Origin: Paragonimus skrjabini miyazakii
Taxonomy: Eukaryota; Platyhelminthes; Trematoda; Plagiorchiida; Troglotrematidae
NCBI GenBank assembly: GCA_014338405.1
Contig: JTDE01000311.1
Location: 88,666 to 152,665, forward strand
Direction: 5' to 3'
Length of the DNA stretch: 64,000 nt
How positions within the stretch are numbered: position 1 is the stretch's first letter; each line of letters starts with the position of its first letter. The translations under genes were made by a program, and so were the position numbers. Below are positions 1-12,300 of this stretch, one piece after another. Under the pieces are notes generated by a model. It was not told where the DNA came from, ran no database searches, and was given only the letters and a program-made list of their open reading frames with translations.

Positions 1-546
1 ATTATCACCGGAAGGCACATGGAAAGCAAAAAATTTGGAGGGTAAAATAGAGGGAAAATGTCCTGATGAGTGAGTAATTTAATCGTCGGGAGAACAATAA
101 CTTCTGATACTTCCCGGTTATTTATGGAAGGGAAGTGAAAATTAAAAGCGTTCACTTTTGAGAAATTGAATGTGTGGAATTATTAGAACCTGTACTTCCA
201 AGAGAACTTATTTTCAAAAAATTGCCCAATTGAACATAAACGATTAACATTAGTCTAGATTACTTATCCCTTGGGCAAATCGAATTAAATGTTAATCATT
301 GTTGCGACTGGAGATGCAAAAATCTACACTACACGTTTAGAGCTCTTCCATATACCATTTACCTGGACAACAAGACACGACACCGCTATTTTGCAAGAAT
401 GGTACGCAGCATTACACACATCAAACATATGAACCTGGACAAATTTTGTGGAGTTAACTGTTTGGAATGGCCGGCTTGTAAGTTGGGTCACTAACCAATT
501 GATAACACCTTAGAGGTTGTTGGCTAGAGTGGGGTAAATCTCAGGG

Positions 547-562
547 ATATATATATATATAT
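547..562. repeat. (AT)8 microsatellite
   Basis: Eight uninterrupted AT units seen directly. No gene or other element is recognised around it. Confidence 0.9.
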
Positions 563-3213
563 TCACCTGTCCAACACAAGAGTTTTGCTGTATTAATCAG
601 TAGGTAGCAACAAGTAATCAGTAAGCAACAGCAATCATCAACCTTTAACACACTCGAAAGTGTGTTGCCAGCATCTTGGAAGGATCACAACGCAATCTTA
701 CAGTTTTGGCGGTTGCTCGAAAAGGTAGTATCACAAACGTTTACCACGGTTAAATTAGAATGCAGCCATACGTGAGCATGGCTAGGTGCATTTCACATCC
801 TTAATGCCAAGGTTTCAGTGGCGACCCTCAAAAGTCACTCAGTAGACGATCGAAAGACAGTTAGATGTCAAAGTTATTGGAAAACAACAGCCATCCTTAC
901 ATCCTACTGCTTTGCTCCAAGCACCCATTTAATGTAGGCTACTACCAAAGTTAGTTCGAGCATACTTCAAGCATGCTTGTGAATGAAACAGATATAATAA
1001 ACGATGGGTAGGGTACTTCGAATTTTCTCATCACTGACCTGAACTGTATGTTAACGAAACTGCCCAAAGTAATACATTGATTTCTGTTAGTTTGCCCCTG
1101 CATGCGTAGATTTCCATTTGTGAGGATAGCAGTGAACAACACTTTCACAAACCATCGGTGTTTTACCCGTCAGGTGCAAATTTTGACAGTAGTTTTTTCG
1201 CGAATTGCACGACAGAGGTTCCTCTGCGTTGAACAGAAATGGAGCTCATACACACTAAGTTCACCTAACATCATTGCCAGATTGATAAATCAATGCGTCA
1301 ATCACACGCTACACATGTCACCTCCTTGTCAGACAGGTTGCTTTTCTGTCTTTATGGAGGAGTGGAAACAAGTGCTTGCAACTTTTGCGGACTAAATTGT
1401 CAGATTGCTTGAATTACCACGACTTTCATGTTGACGGTTAACGCTGCTGACGAGAAAGTTAGACAAATAAAGAACAGTACCACAGAAAGTGTCATAAAGC
1501 ACCGGTTCTCGAACAACTCTTCTAAATTTAAACTGATGTACACTAGTCGCCCAAAATAAACTGCAATTTACGAAGACCTAGCTGCCGATGTTTGTGGGCA
1601 GGACCGATTAACCGTCGCCTCACGATTACAGCCTGTCTCCAAAATGCACCGTGTTGAGGAATCCGCATGTTTAAGACTTTCAGGAGAAAGAGTTTTCTCT
1701 CGCAACTCAGCCCATTTTTAAGCCGTCATCTAACTCTGTATGTCTGGGCTTGTTGATCGTAGTTTGTAGGAATGATCCTGCTGATTGCATAAGCATACCG
1801 TTTAGATACAGAGCGTACTTTAATGTTTTATTCACATTTTTAATCCGGAAGATGGCCTAAATCGGGTAAATGATCAATATGCTTTTTATGGGTCGAAGAC
1901 GGATCTAATTTGACTAGAATAATGTTACGCTGGCCGCTACATTCTTTCAGGTATATTCTTACGCTTGGACCAAATGACTTCTTCCGAGGCAATCCCCTAA
2001 CTCCGCGACACGAGATGTTGACAGCATTCTTGATCGTCAGATTGTGCTCAGTCTGAAACGCCATGCCAAAAATTACGTCATCTTTGGATGACTATAAATG
2101 AAGATATGATGTGTATACTTTGGGATTTCTATATCTACTAAGTAAGTAGCTTTGCAGTTTTCAGAAGGTTAAAGTGGCATGCAACCTCTATTAACAGTGC
2201 CAGCATGTTATCATCCACCGAAATGTAATTGTCACATAGGTGAGTCCTTATATGTGAATTACAATTGAGGAAAGTTTTACTGCATTATCTTATCCGTGCC
2301 ACAATCACTATTCTCAAACTGTTATTCTGATATTTATTTCTCTTCTTTCGCTCTGTTATCTCTTACTCCTGTCCAGAATTTCAGCGGTTTCTATGACCTC
2401 GATAAAAAGACCAAGCAGGAGGTTTTTTCGTATACTGTAGCATTTAAATATGTGAGGTTACCATTTTGTTTATGTGGTAATCGTCGCACCAGTAATACCT
2501 CTAACTCCATGATCTAGGTTCTATTTATCAATTCGTGGTCCCGGAAATCAAATACACCACTCAACATTTCAACCCTGGAATCATTTCGAGCCTCGCCGGA
2601 TGCATCCACTTACTTTAGGCCTTATGACTTTTATGCTTTGAACAGTGCCATTATCCACGTGATCGATGTTCATTTAGAATGATCCAAACATCCACTATGC
2701 ACGGCAAATTCTAGCAAATTCTAGGAGATTGAACTAAAAAAGCTGGAATTGAAACATATGCAAGAGCTGTTAATTGTTTGTAAAAATTTGGAAGTCGCAA
2801 AGTTGGAAACGATGGTAAATGAGCGAGAGGATGGTTCTCTCAGTAAAGGATCGCTTGATAAACTACTCAGAATCATATCAACGTCTGTACCACCCATATT
2901 CCTTTAAGAACGACTATAGAGCCCGACCCGTGTTTGTACAATTCACTTGCTCGCCCCGTAATGGATCCCACAGACCTCGCACCACAGATGAGTGGCACAG
3001 ATTTTTAACCTGTAGGTTGCAAAGCGGAACACAGTTGACTGCTTTACAATGACCAGACACAGCGTGCAAAAGAAGGGCCACGCTTGTTGTGAGGCAACCA
3101 AACCAATACCACCTCAAGTAGTTCCATGGTTAGTTCAGCTTCGATGATCGGGCCAAAACATCATTTTTTGGCCTATACATCCAATGATGATGGTTCGGAC
3201 GCAATCTTGATAA

Positions 3214-3546
3214 GTAAAATATTTAGCTGATCGATCACAACTTTCTGGTACTCACCGCGTTGAATCGAAGGCTGTTTCGTCTGAACGGCACTCTTTTAAA
3301 GAATTAGACGACGTACCTGTCGATCAAGCGTTCGTCATCTTCAACCTGCCGGTAAAACCACCTCTGGTCGGAGAGTTAAAACAAGCCAGTCGTTGGTCAC
3401 ACTCTGTATGTGTACAGTTCGGAGGATTAGCCGATGGTGGAGTTAGTCTGCCTATCAGCACCCAAGTTCTTCAGGTCCCTTGTATTCTAGATAAGCGTCG
3501 CAGAAGCACAAAACAGCCATCCATTATTCAAATGATTGGTACTTGA
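3214..3546 (+). other. 110-codon open frame without a start, unidentified
   Basis: Between a TAA at 3211 and a TGA at 3544 one plus-strand frame stays open for 110 codons, long for this AT-leaning DNA. There is no ATG near its beginning and I recognise no domain. It could be an exon, a fragment of a decayed retroelement polyprotein, or chance. Confidence 0.2.
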
Positions 3547-6116
3547 GCCAGCTAATGGCTCATGGGTCATTATCAAACTATCTGTGAAGAATGCTTAATA
3601 CAGAGATCGTGAATACAGAAAAGTTCCAGTATATAGACACGAAGGAGTTACAGATTTTTATGACCTCTGTCAATCTAGAGAATTATCACTATGTGGTTCC
3701 ATTGTAACGTCACGAGGGTAAAATGCCCGTAGTTGAAAATCTCTGAAAAGAAGTTGATGTACTTTAAACGACAGCTTGCTCTGAATCGACCTGTTTTGCA
3801 CGAATACCGGAAGTTCAGTTGCCGCCAACTTTTAATCCACGGTGGTATTAAACTCAGTATACTATGACCAACCCGAGGGAAAATCGAAAACATTAGAAGT
3901 CGTTGTTGATGTTGTTGTACAATTAAACAATGCATTTTTGGAGAGTCGTTTTTATATCGACTTAAATATAACTGCTAACCTGGTAAACAATGCTCCTGTT
4001 CCGTTAGAAACCGATTACTTTGGCCGCCTGTGTGGAAACCATGTCCACGCAGCTCGTAGTTCCAAAATATGACCGAGGAGCATTCCGAGTATTATAGTAG
4101 CTTGATAAAGACATATCTAGAGAGCCTGTGCAGCACCAAGTGATTGTACATCTATTTTGGCTTGCATCTTCCTCGTTTTGTGCAAGTTTGACCCTAAGAA
4201 AGACAATGTAAACCTTCAGGCATGAACATCACTGGAATGTCGCTAGTTATAGATATCACAACTCTTATGCTGGTGACTGCCTGATCCCTTTAGGTATCGT
4301 TGCTGAGGCCAGGCAATTTGCCTTACAAATATTCCGTTTCCCATCTGACGAAAGGGTTTGACTCTGGTGTTGACTGTTAAACGACGGGAACACACTGAGG
4401 GTCATTTCCCATGAAGTAATGCTTAAGTTAAGGTATCGTCTGCAATTCCTAATTCCTCATGGCCCACTGCCTCCTTACGAGGATTTTACGAGATACTGGT
4501 AGCAAATCAGTCACCTTGTCATCACACTTTAACACAGGTTGCTACAATATTATCCATCGACACTCTAAGCGCTTCAAAAGTGGTTTCGTCCTAGGGTTGT
4601 ATTTTGCACAGGTGAGTGGTTTCAGGGTAATATGTCTGCTCTCTCACTAAGCCAGTGTGGTTTGATATGCAAGGTATCTGTGAAGACTGCGAGATATCAG
4701 AAAGATAGGCTGTCTAGATGTTAATGGTTATTGTGAGAATCTAACTGGCAGCCATAGACTGGAGTTGTGATAAAATGGCTTTCGTTCATTATATTCGGTG
4801 CATGAGAACACCGAGCTGCGTTTCTGCTGTGAATGATGGAAAACGGCTTGTGCCAAAGGTGCTGTTGTGTCGAACACCGTTTCATCATCACTCGTTTGCG
4901 TGTTTTATCCCCATAAACGTTTGAGCTTAATTTGGACCCCGGAAATAGCAAGACGGTTATCGACTAGGGGGCTCCGCGAAGAATTTTGGCAGAGGATGTG
5001 CGGACTTCTCCAGACAGTTTCCCTTAATCCACTCCCTGTTTTGTTAACCTATTGCCCAAAATCTAGTCAATAAGAAAGTGTTGTGTTCGCCTACCTCCTC
5101 CAATTGAACGCTCACATCCGCGCGTCCTAATCTTCTCCTGACTCATGCTTGTAAGCCACGGCTACTGGTTGTCAGAACTGCACTAATTTCATTGGCTCCC
5201 TGCCCCACGTTGGAGGTCACATCACTGCAGTTTACCTCAATTCCATTCTCCATGTCGCAGTCATACCTGTCCTATTCGTTTGTAACTCTTCACCTGGTTT
5301 CGTTGTGTTGTTGAAATGTACCCACGACTCGGAACGAATTGAAGCTCGTACTGTGTTTATGCAATAATCGGTGAACCACTAGTGCTGTTGTTTCTACGAT
5401 CAGCATTCTTTTCTTCTTTTTACTTCATGTTCGTAGACAGCAGACGCGTTGCCCAACATGCATCTGGTGGACGTCACAGTGACCGTTAATCTCCGTGGCC
5501 CATGCATTCTGTCTGGTCGCCAGAACCGAACACAGAGACAATTCTTCCGCATCTGCTACCCATAGGTCAAATCAGGTTGTTCTGCGTGAATAAACATGCC
5601 AGTATACAGGCATGACATGAGTAGACACAGATGATCCGGAAGACGCGACTGAGCTAACGAACGTCACAGAAGGACAATATGTCCGTTTCACCGTTCACTA
5701 ACGATCTACAGGACACTTTAGACAGAGAATGCTAGCAAGTGGGCCATAACTTCTAAACCAGTTAAAGACTTCCTTAACATATAACAAATTCTCATTATTA
5801 ATAAACAGTAAGAAATAGCGGGTCACATGCTGCAGCCCTTGAAAGTTTTGTTCACGAAACGAGTAAAGGGACTGGTATGACATTAGCGAAAGAGTCACCC
5901 AGTTTAAAACCCCCATGATGATAAGTTTGACCAACTGCAGCATCTAGGGTTGCAAGTATAAGCTAGTGCTTCCACCGTTATCGTTTAAGTCTTATAATCT
6001 GTGCTAATCGATTAATCAACGACGTAGACAGTCCAGTCCAGTTGGTTATTAAACTGCTCTTTCGGAGGTGTAAAAACTGTAAGCTGCGAGCACCGGATTG
6101 TTAAAGCTGAATCAGA

Positions 6117-6140
6117 ATAAAATAAATAAATAAATAAAAT
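6117..6140. repeat. (AAAT)n microsatellite
   Basis: A short run of AAAT units read directly. It could be the A-rich remnant of a retroelement tail, but nothing recognisable precedes it. Confidence 0.85.
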
Positions 6141-6930
6141 GTCTTATAACTTATCCCCGTTATAGTCCAGCCTAACAGGGGATGAATTACCAGCACGGAA
6201 TCTGTCGACACAGACATTAGAATAAGTCTGTTGCTGATAAACCTGTTCACGGAGCTTTGTGGGCACCGTTTACTCTGTGAACTTTCTCGACTAACTGGTG
6301 TTGATAAGTTAAGCTGTTCCATAGGAAGACGCAATATTGAAATAACATTGATGTCAGCTTTCATGAATGTAGGGGCAATTTCCGCAATCTGAACTGATTA
6401 AACGAACGCGTGGAAGAAACAATCAAACGCTTCATTTAGAAACAAGACGATCGTTTCGTTCATCAGTGGATTGTTAGTTATGTCGTGGAATCCAATCCTA
6501 ATGAACTAAGTTAGTGTTTTTATCGCATGGTAAACGGATTTAACACGTCATCAGCCGGTACCAACCAGGGAAAATCGCCTCACAGAACGTGCACTTTGTG
6601 TGCAGTGTGCCAGTTCTTACCGGTGCACAGAAACAGACAATCGCCAGCAAAACTGTATCACCGCATGCAGTCAATGAATCATGTTTATGTCGGACAAAAT
6701 GCATTTCCTAGGGAAAGTGCACCGATTTGTCTGCATAACTCGAGGTGTGCGAAACTCTTTAGACCGGCAAAGTTTTGGGCCAAAATTTTGCCATCCAAGG
6801 TCTAAATGGAACTGCTTAGACACTGAGGTTCAATTTGGAAACAGCTTAGAAAAATTAACAACTAGGATGCGTATGGCATCTTATTAAAATGTTTACCGAC
6901 CTGTTGTCTCTGAAGGTAGATTTTGTGATG

Positions 6931-7257
6931 CTCACTCATCAGTAATCTAAAAGATAGCCCATCAGAATCAATGAACTCGAAGATTTCGACCTGTCCCGAA
7001 TTTCATAACCGCGTGATTATCAACCGCAGTCAACAGACAGCGAGTTTGTCCCCTATCTAGACGAACAGGCGAAATGATCACTATTCACCAGCAAAAGTGG
7101 TTGAGCATTCAGATATAATAATTCAGTCGTGCATACTGTGAAGTCAATGACGCAGTGGCCAACAGGGTTGCTACAGGAAAGCATGGCTAGGGTTCCATTC
7201 CAGACCATGGCAAGGCTGTGCACTACTGACGAAGTCCAACACTGGTAACTCACAACT
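6931..7257 (+). repeat. SINE-A copy 1, old
   Basis: It starts at the family junction motif CTCATCAGTAATC and runs through the head, a tRNA-like box A (GACGCAGTGG, about 7149-7158) and a decayed box B. It stops soon after the ribozyme position. The ribozyme relic at 7220 keeps GCACTA and CTGACGA but has lost the GAAA core, so it cannot be a working hammerhead. Many substitutions separate it from the other copies. Confidence 0.75.
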
Positions 7258-8171
7258 AGTCGAACTGTATGATTCAGTTCACTACATGACCTATCTGGTT
7301 GTTAGCAGTGATGGTTTTGTGAAACAGCGACCTTCTGTGAGTATAGTTTTTCAACTGGACACTGGTCTGTTAACCAGTCTGACTTTATGTAAACATGGCT
7401 GGTATCACTTCCTTTTGGATTAGCCTGCCATAGTGATCAAAGGTAAAAAAACCTTTGCATATAAAATGGCTTACGGAGCACCACTTACGCTCATACTCAT
7501 ATACAACTTATCTGATGTAAACCCGAAAGAATAAGACCTAAAGATATGTGAGATGAGGTCTTTTTGATCCAGCCGGCTAATATTGGTTAGCCAGGTGGTA
7601 GGCTGTTATGATCATGAAACCCGTAGTTCTAGAGAAGCGAAAATACAATTCAGCGGTAAACATAAGATAATGTGTATTTCAACATAACGGTTAATGTTAG
7701 TACACTCTGTAGAGGATTAAGAAAATGTATATAAATCTGGAGCGGAACCAAACAAAATCTTCAGCATACTGCTCACCAAAAAATCTGAAAAAAGGAAAAT
7801 GATGGCAGGTTAATACATTCCCATTGTCTGACAATGAAAAATGCATCATCAAGTTGCACGAATCAAAAATTCATGTCCAACGTAATTAAATTACGTCTGT
7901 TATCTCTTCGCTACCGGTGGGCTGTGAGTTCGTTGACGAGCTATCTATCCGAGACGATCAGTGGAGTTACGGCCGTTTTTGCCGTACCGTCAAGTATCCA
8001 CAACACCATGACATACGGCCTCAATTCATAGCTGCTCCACTGTAGATCAATGACCCCACGGAAGCCTGTCTAGAACGTAATCCTTTAAACGGTCCGACTC
8101 AGGGCTACGTCCTTTCATGATCTAAAATCGTTAGTACAAAACGAAGCACTTATTTGGTTAACATTCTATTG
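7258..8171. other. No recognisable feature
   Basis: No repeat-family match, protein motif or RNA gene seen. Confidence 0.55.
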
Positions 8172-9200
8172 TCGCAGCTTCTGCCCACCATGATTGTGTT
8201 TACGCAGTTTTAGCTGACTGCACAGCGGCTGCCTCAGAATCCGTTTGTTAGTCACTTTATGGATGTGTGCCAGCCAAGAAATTTGACTGGGCTTCAGCGT
8301 GGGTTCAGTACCTTCTATGCTTTCTATGCAAATACTTCAGTGTTTGGAACCATTTTCGATTACCGAATAACTAAGATGCATCTTAGACATTGCAGACGGA
8401 AGAGACTCAGGTATTGCACATTCCGCTAATGCAAAACCCAGGTTTCGCTGTCACACAACAGCGTAGACATCACCACCACTGAGCGGTGGACACGTAACTT
8501 CGTTTACATATTCAGACGATAATTCTTCCAAGCGGATCTTTCAATCGTCCAAAAGTAGCGCAAGTCTTGTCTACAAGAGCTGGCAACCCGTGGTCCACAG
8601 ACAAATTTGCCGATAAACTGTTACCTCGGTAGCAAAATTTTGTACAGTTACTCACAGTTTCTCCATTGACGTGGATTCTCGGTGTAAATACACCATACCT
8701 ACCCAGAGAAGCTGAACAAAAGTAAATGTCTTATCGGTGTTGATATTCAGGCAAACGTTAGATGCGGTCGTCGCGAAAACCGTGATCAGTCGCTGCAGTC
8801 CCAATTCACAGTGTGTAAATAACGCACAAACAGTAGTACGTGCAAATTCAAATTATTTAACTGGTGTGGGACGTCAAAAATCCCGATATTCATCAGCAGA
8901 CTACCCGTGCGGTATTCAGCTTCAGCACCGTTTTCGGAGTTCAGAAGAACAAGTGTTAGGATGGCGAGCAAATGTAGACTAACTGAGGTTGGGACTAGTA
9001 CCCAACCCCGCTTCAGGTCATTGACTGCCAAAATCATCATAGGTCAATCCATAGGACTGCGCCTTCACCTTCATACTCACGTACAGAATTTTAACTAGCT
9101 TGACGAACATACTCAGACATACGGCTTTGCAGAACCAACCACATAGGACAGAACAAAAGGGGGCAACCAGACAAGAGCAGTCAAGCTCATTGGATTGCAT
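8172..9200 (-). pseudogene. Decayed non-LTR retrotransposon, reverse transcriptase C-terminal half
   Basis: Read on the minus strand, conceptual translation across several stops and frameshifts gives the usual order of a CR1/RTE/jockey-like reverse transcriptase. Around 9060-8990 is a segment matching the 'QGC-L-P' motif (here RGWVLVPTSVS). The catalytic YADD position is degenerate (LLFVRYLH). A segment with INTDKT follows near 8740, then SETWVLH near 8440, LFRLQCLRCIL near 8390, and near 8270 the C-terminal SWLAHI, the counterpart of the common 'WLGHV' motif. No endonuclease domain was found upstream, so the copy is probably 5'-truncated. It is clearly dead: the catalytic aspartates are gone and the frame is broken repeatedly. 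The exact clade cannot be assigned by eye. Confidence 0.7.
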
Positions 9201-10026
9201 ATCAAACTACTGACAGAGTAGGGTTGCACGGGCAGCAAGGAACGATCTTTTGAGTATGGTATATACTTATAGCTACAACACGGATGTCTTCCAGGTACGG
9301 AAGGATAGGAGGTAATCTGAAACAAAGAACACTCCGATGGCCCAAAAACTGAGCATGACCGCCGTCGTATTAATCTGTACGGTCAAAAACCAATACACAA
9401 ATTCTCGGAAGCTTGACGTAACTTACAATACATCTACTGCGTGCATCAGCAATCAGAATTAGGTATCCGGTTCCTATTTACTGCCCCCAGTCTTGGCTAG
9501 TCCTTCACTAGCAGTCAAGTCGGGTTTTGAATCATTGGTTCTGAATAGGGTCCTCAAGTAAACTCTGTGTCGTTGCGGGTCAACATCTTGAGTCATAAAC
9601 CTAAGCTGGGGTTACTCAAGTCAGTCTGGCGCATGCCTGTGGACCCAAGACGTTGTCTGTTGGGGCGCGCAATGTGCCTTTTCTGCCGGATCGATATAGC
9701 ATCGGACGACCTATTCGCCGCACCGCACTGACTGCCATGAAACTAAGCTATTGCAACATTAATGTCAAAGCCTTCAGTGAGAAAAAGCTTGCAGACCGAA
9801 ATAAGCTCCTGGGAGAAAGCACTGGTTTTATCTTTCAATAGACCGGTCAACCAGTAGCAGGTACATGACGGAACGTTTTCTGTCTCACGGTTGCCGACCG
9901 TATCAACTCTTTGATACCACCAAACCGCACAGCATTAGCCTTGGATTCACGTCCATGCGCCTGCGACTCGGTTAACGTAAGTCCGCAACTCTTCTCCGTG
10001 TTTACGGTCGAACTAAATGCTACACC
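9201..10026. other. No recognisable feature
   Basis: Possibly the unreadable 5' part of the non-LTR element in its first hundred bases. Nothing else was recognised. Confidence 0.5.
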
Positions 10027-10253
10027 TATTATATTCCCATTCGGGTGCGACCAGCATCAAGCTAGACAAGCAATAACAACGGTAGAGAGAATCCGTGACA
10101 CAGCAGAAGTACAAACCATACTGTCGCATACAGAAGCGGTGGCGTCATTTTTATGTGCGTGAATGAATGAGTCGTTGGACGACCAATCAGAAGGCAGCTT
10201 GGGTCTCAGCACGAGTGTGGGGGCACGCAGGCGGCCGTGATACGCATACAACA
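10027..10253 (-). mobile_element. Solo LTR of small family 1, copy A
   Basis: About 227 bp, related along its whole length to 22174-22395. On the minus strand it begins TGTTGTATGCG and shares an ATTGG (CCAAT) block, the segment CCAACGACTCATTC, a TATA-like box and CTCTCTACC. The TG start and matching size suggest an LTR. The far end is less clear than in the other copy and no target duplication was found. Confidence 0.55.
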
Positions 10254-11052
10254 CCTACGATAACAAGAACCTGTTTAAAGATCAGCTCTCTTTCATAGTC
10301 TGCTCGAAACTGGTGTGCAACCGTCTACTTGTTTTGAGCAACACGCAAGTTATGCACTAGTCAGTAGCTTGACCGGGGATCCTTAAACGGCGCGGTATTG
10401 GTACACCCAATGGAACAGTTATAGTTTGCTCCATCCCTGCGCTACTCATCAGGTGGCTATTACAAACACCTGATTCCAGTTGGATGTGAGCGACATCAAG
10501 ATGTGCACTCATCCACGAAGTGGTCACCATGACAACCTCCGTCTTAATGCACAGTAAAGCTCACAATACGGTAAGGAGGCTATCCGGCGATGACAAATTC
10601 TCCATAATAATAATTGGCACGCCGGATAGTCATCATTTTAATTCTATTAAAACAGAAGTTCAGTCACTGTTCACAAATGTCTCGCTATATGAGACTATTA
10701 TATTTGTGAGTTCGTTGAAACGGGTCACACGACTATACCTCTACCTAGTGATATTCTATGGGAAACTGTATTATTATGCATTGAGAACGTCAGTTTTTGT
10801 TTCCTTAGTCGATCCTATCGCCAAGTAGACGAAGTGGCCATGGGAATTCCACTAAGATTCATCTAAGCAGTCTCTTTCATGTTAAAGATTGAGCAAGAGT
10901 TTGCCGCTGACATATCAGGGCTGTCATAATACAAGTGCTACGTTGATGATACACTAGTATTCAGCCGTTCCAAACAGACAATAAATAACCTGATGCACTG
11001 ATTAAATAGTTGTAATCCTAACTTGAAAGTAATGTGCGAATATGAAAATAAC

Positions 11053-11290
11053 AGTCTATGGGAATGCGACAGCTGCGATCAATTGTGGGTGATGTTCAAT
11101 CTATATGAAAATCAAAATCCCCTACTACTCATCAGTAATCAAATACTGCTCAACAAGTCAATGATTTCTGTCACTTCAACTTGGAGAGAAGTCCTAGTCG
11201 AGGGGTTATCGATTGGAGTTAACAGACAGTAACTATGTCTCCTCTCGAGGCAATCTGATCATTGCTCACAAGCGAAAGTGGATGAGCGTT
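11053..11290 (+). repeat. SINE-A copy 2, inserted in PLE-1 and cut by the assembly gap
   Basis: It begins within the family tail (CAGTCTATGGGAATGCGAC). It passes the tail-head junction CTCATCAGTAATC near 11128 and continues through the head to GATGAGCGTT, where the Ns begin. The tRNA-like part and ribozyme must lie in the gap or be absent. Because tail precedes head, this copy is a head-to-tail join rather than a simple linear unit. It interrupts PLE-1 just after codons reading CEYENN. Confidence 0.85.
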
Positions 11291-11735
11291 NNNNNNNNNN
11301 NNNNNNNNNNNNNNNNNNNNNNNNNNNNNNNNNNNNNNNNNNNNNNNNNNNNNNNNNNNNNNNNNNNNNNNNNNNNNNNNNNNNNNNNNNNNNNNNNNNN
11401 NNNNNNNNNNNNNNNNNNNNNNNNNNNNNNNNNNNNNNNNNNNNNNNNNNNNNNNNNNNNNNNNNNNNNNNNNNNNNNNNNNNNNNNNNNNNNNNNNNNN
11501 NNNNNNNNNNNNNNNNNNNNNNNNNNNNNNNNNNNNNNNNNNNNNNNNNNNNNNNNNNNNNNNNNNNNNNNNNNNNNNNNNNNNNNNNNNNNNNNNNNNN
11601 NNNNNNNNNNNNNNNNNNNNNNNNNNNNNNNNNNNNNNNNNNNNNNNNNNNNNNNNNNNNNNNNNNNNNNNNNNNNNNNNNNNNNNNNNNNNNNNNNNNN
11701 NNNNNNNNNNNNNNNNNNNNNNNNNNNNNNNNNNN
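11291..11735. other. Assembly gap, 445 N
   Basis: Run of N. By alignment with the other copies it should hold the missing part of SINE-A (tRNA-like region, ribozyme, tail) and about 140 nt of PLE-1 (the region equivalent to PLE-6 residues 250-295). Open frames spanning it are meaningless. Confidence 1.
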
Positions 11736-12300
11736 CATCACAAACACGCACTAATGAATACCCTATTCACACGAGCAAGACGAATCTGTACACAAGATAG
11801 TCTTGCGAAGGAATTAAACTTGATCGCGCCTGTAGTACAATCAAATGGTTATCCAAAAAGGTTAATAGAAAGGTATATCAGATAGAAACCGCCATCCGAA
11901 CGGGTGGTCAAAGTGAGGAAAAAGAAGGTTTATACAGAATCGTCTTTTAAAGACGACTATCGCATGCATCAGGCAACGCAAAGACTGATGAGTTCAATTA
12001 AACGAACATTTAACGCAGTGGAACTCTGTGTATTAACTCGGACCCAAAAACTGCCTGTCCCTTCAATCAATTTGCATGAAACTGCAAAGAAAGTTACATA
12101 GGCAGAACCGAGAGGTGCTTGATTTCCAGAGTAAGGAAACATTTGTCTAAATGGATGCAAAACTCTGTATTACTGAAGGACAGCAATGTCGTTGGAACAC
12201 GCAAGCAACCAGCGTCCGCAGTCGCAAGACACGTCTTGACAACTGATAACTTCATCGACCCAGCTTGTACATTCAGTATCCTAATACGTCATTTAAATCC

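Larger units (their letters stand above)
1..6930. other. No recognisable gene; AT-leaning unique or ancient DNA
   Basis: No conserved protein motif, RNA gene or copy of the window's repeat families was recognised. The open frames are short and look random. The only items noted are the AT and AAAT microsatellites and a start-less open frame at 3214-3546. Confidence 0.6.
10500..12300 (+). pseudogene. PLE-1: Penelope-like reverse transcriptase/GIY-YIG, split by SINE-A and an assembly gap
   Basis: This is a broken PLE. Penelope-like elements encode a reverse transcriptase fused to a C-terminal GIY-YIG nuclease. Seen here in order: the palm motif SLFTNVSLYET near 10661; VDEVAMGIPL at 10825-10850; the catalytic YVDD at 10939-10950. 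The frame is then cut at 11053 by a SINE-A copy that runs into the N gap. After the gap the PLE resumes with LMNTLFTRARRIC (about 11750), the linker with KKKVYTESSFK, and a nuclease-like stretch (RTERCLISRVRKHL..., about 12100-12160) ending near SAVARHVLTTDNF (12215-12250). Stops and frameshifts separate these blocks. It aligns by eye with PLE-6 at 48562-50052, which supports the order. Confidence 0.85.

Noticed and set aside
2730..3110. H/C-containing stretch resembling a retroviral-type gag zinc knuckle (CFTMTRHSVQKKGHACC)
   Set aside because: Spacing does not fit a known zinc knuckle and no protease or polymerase follows in a readable frame.
11213..11800. Open frames spanning the N run on both strands
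   Set aside because: They are produced by reading through unknown bases; the flanks are SINE-A and PLE-1.
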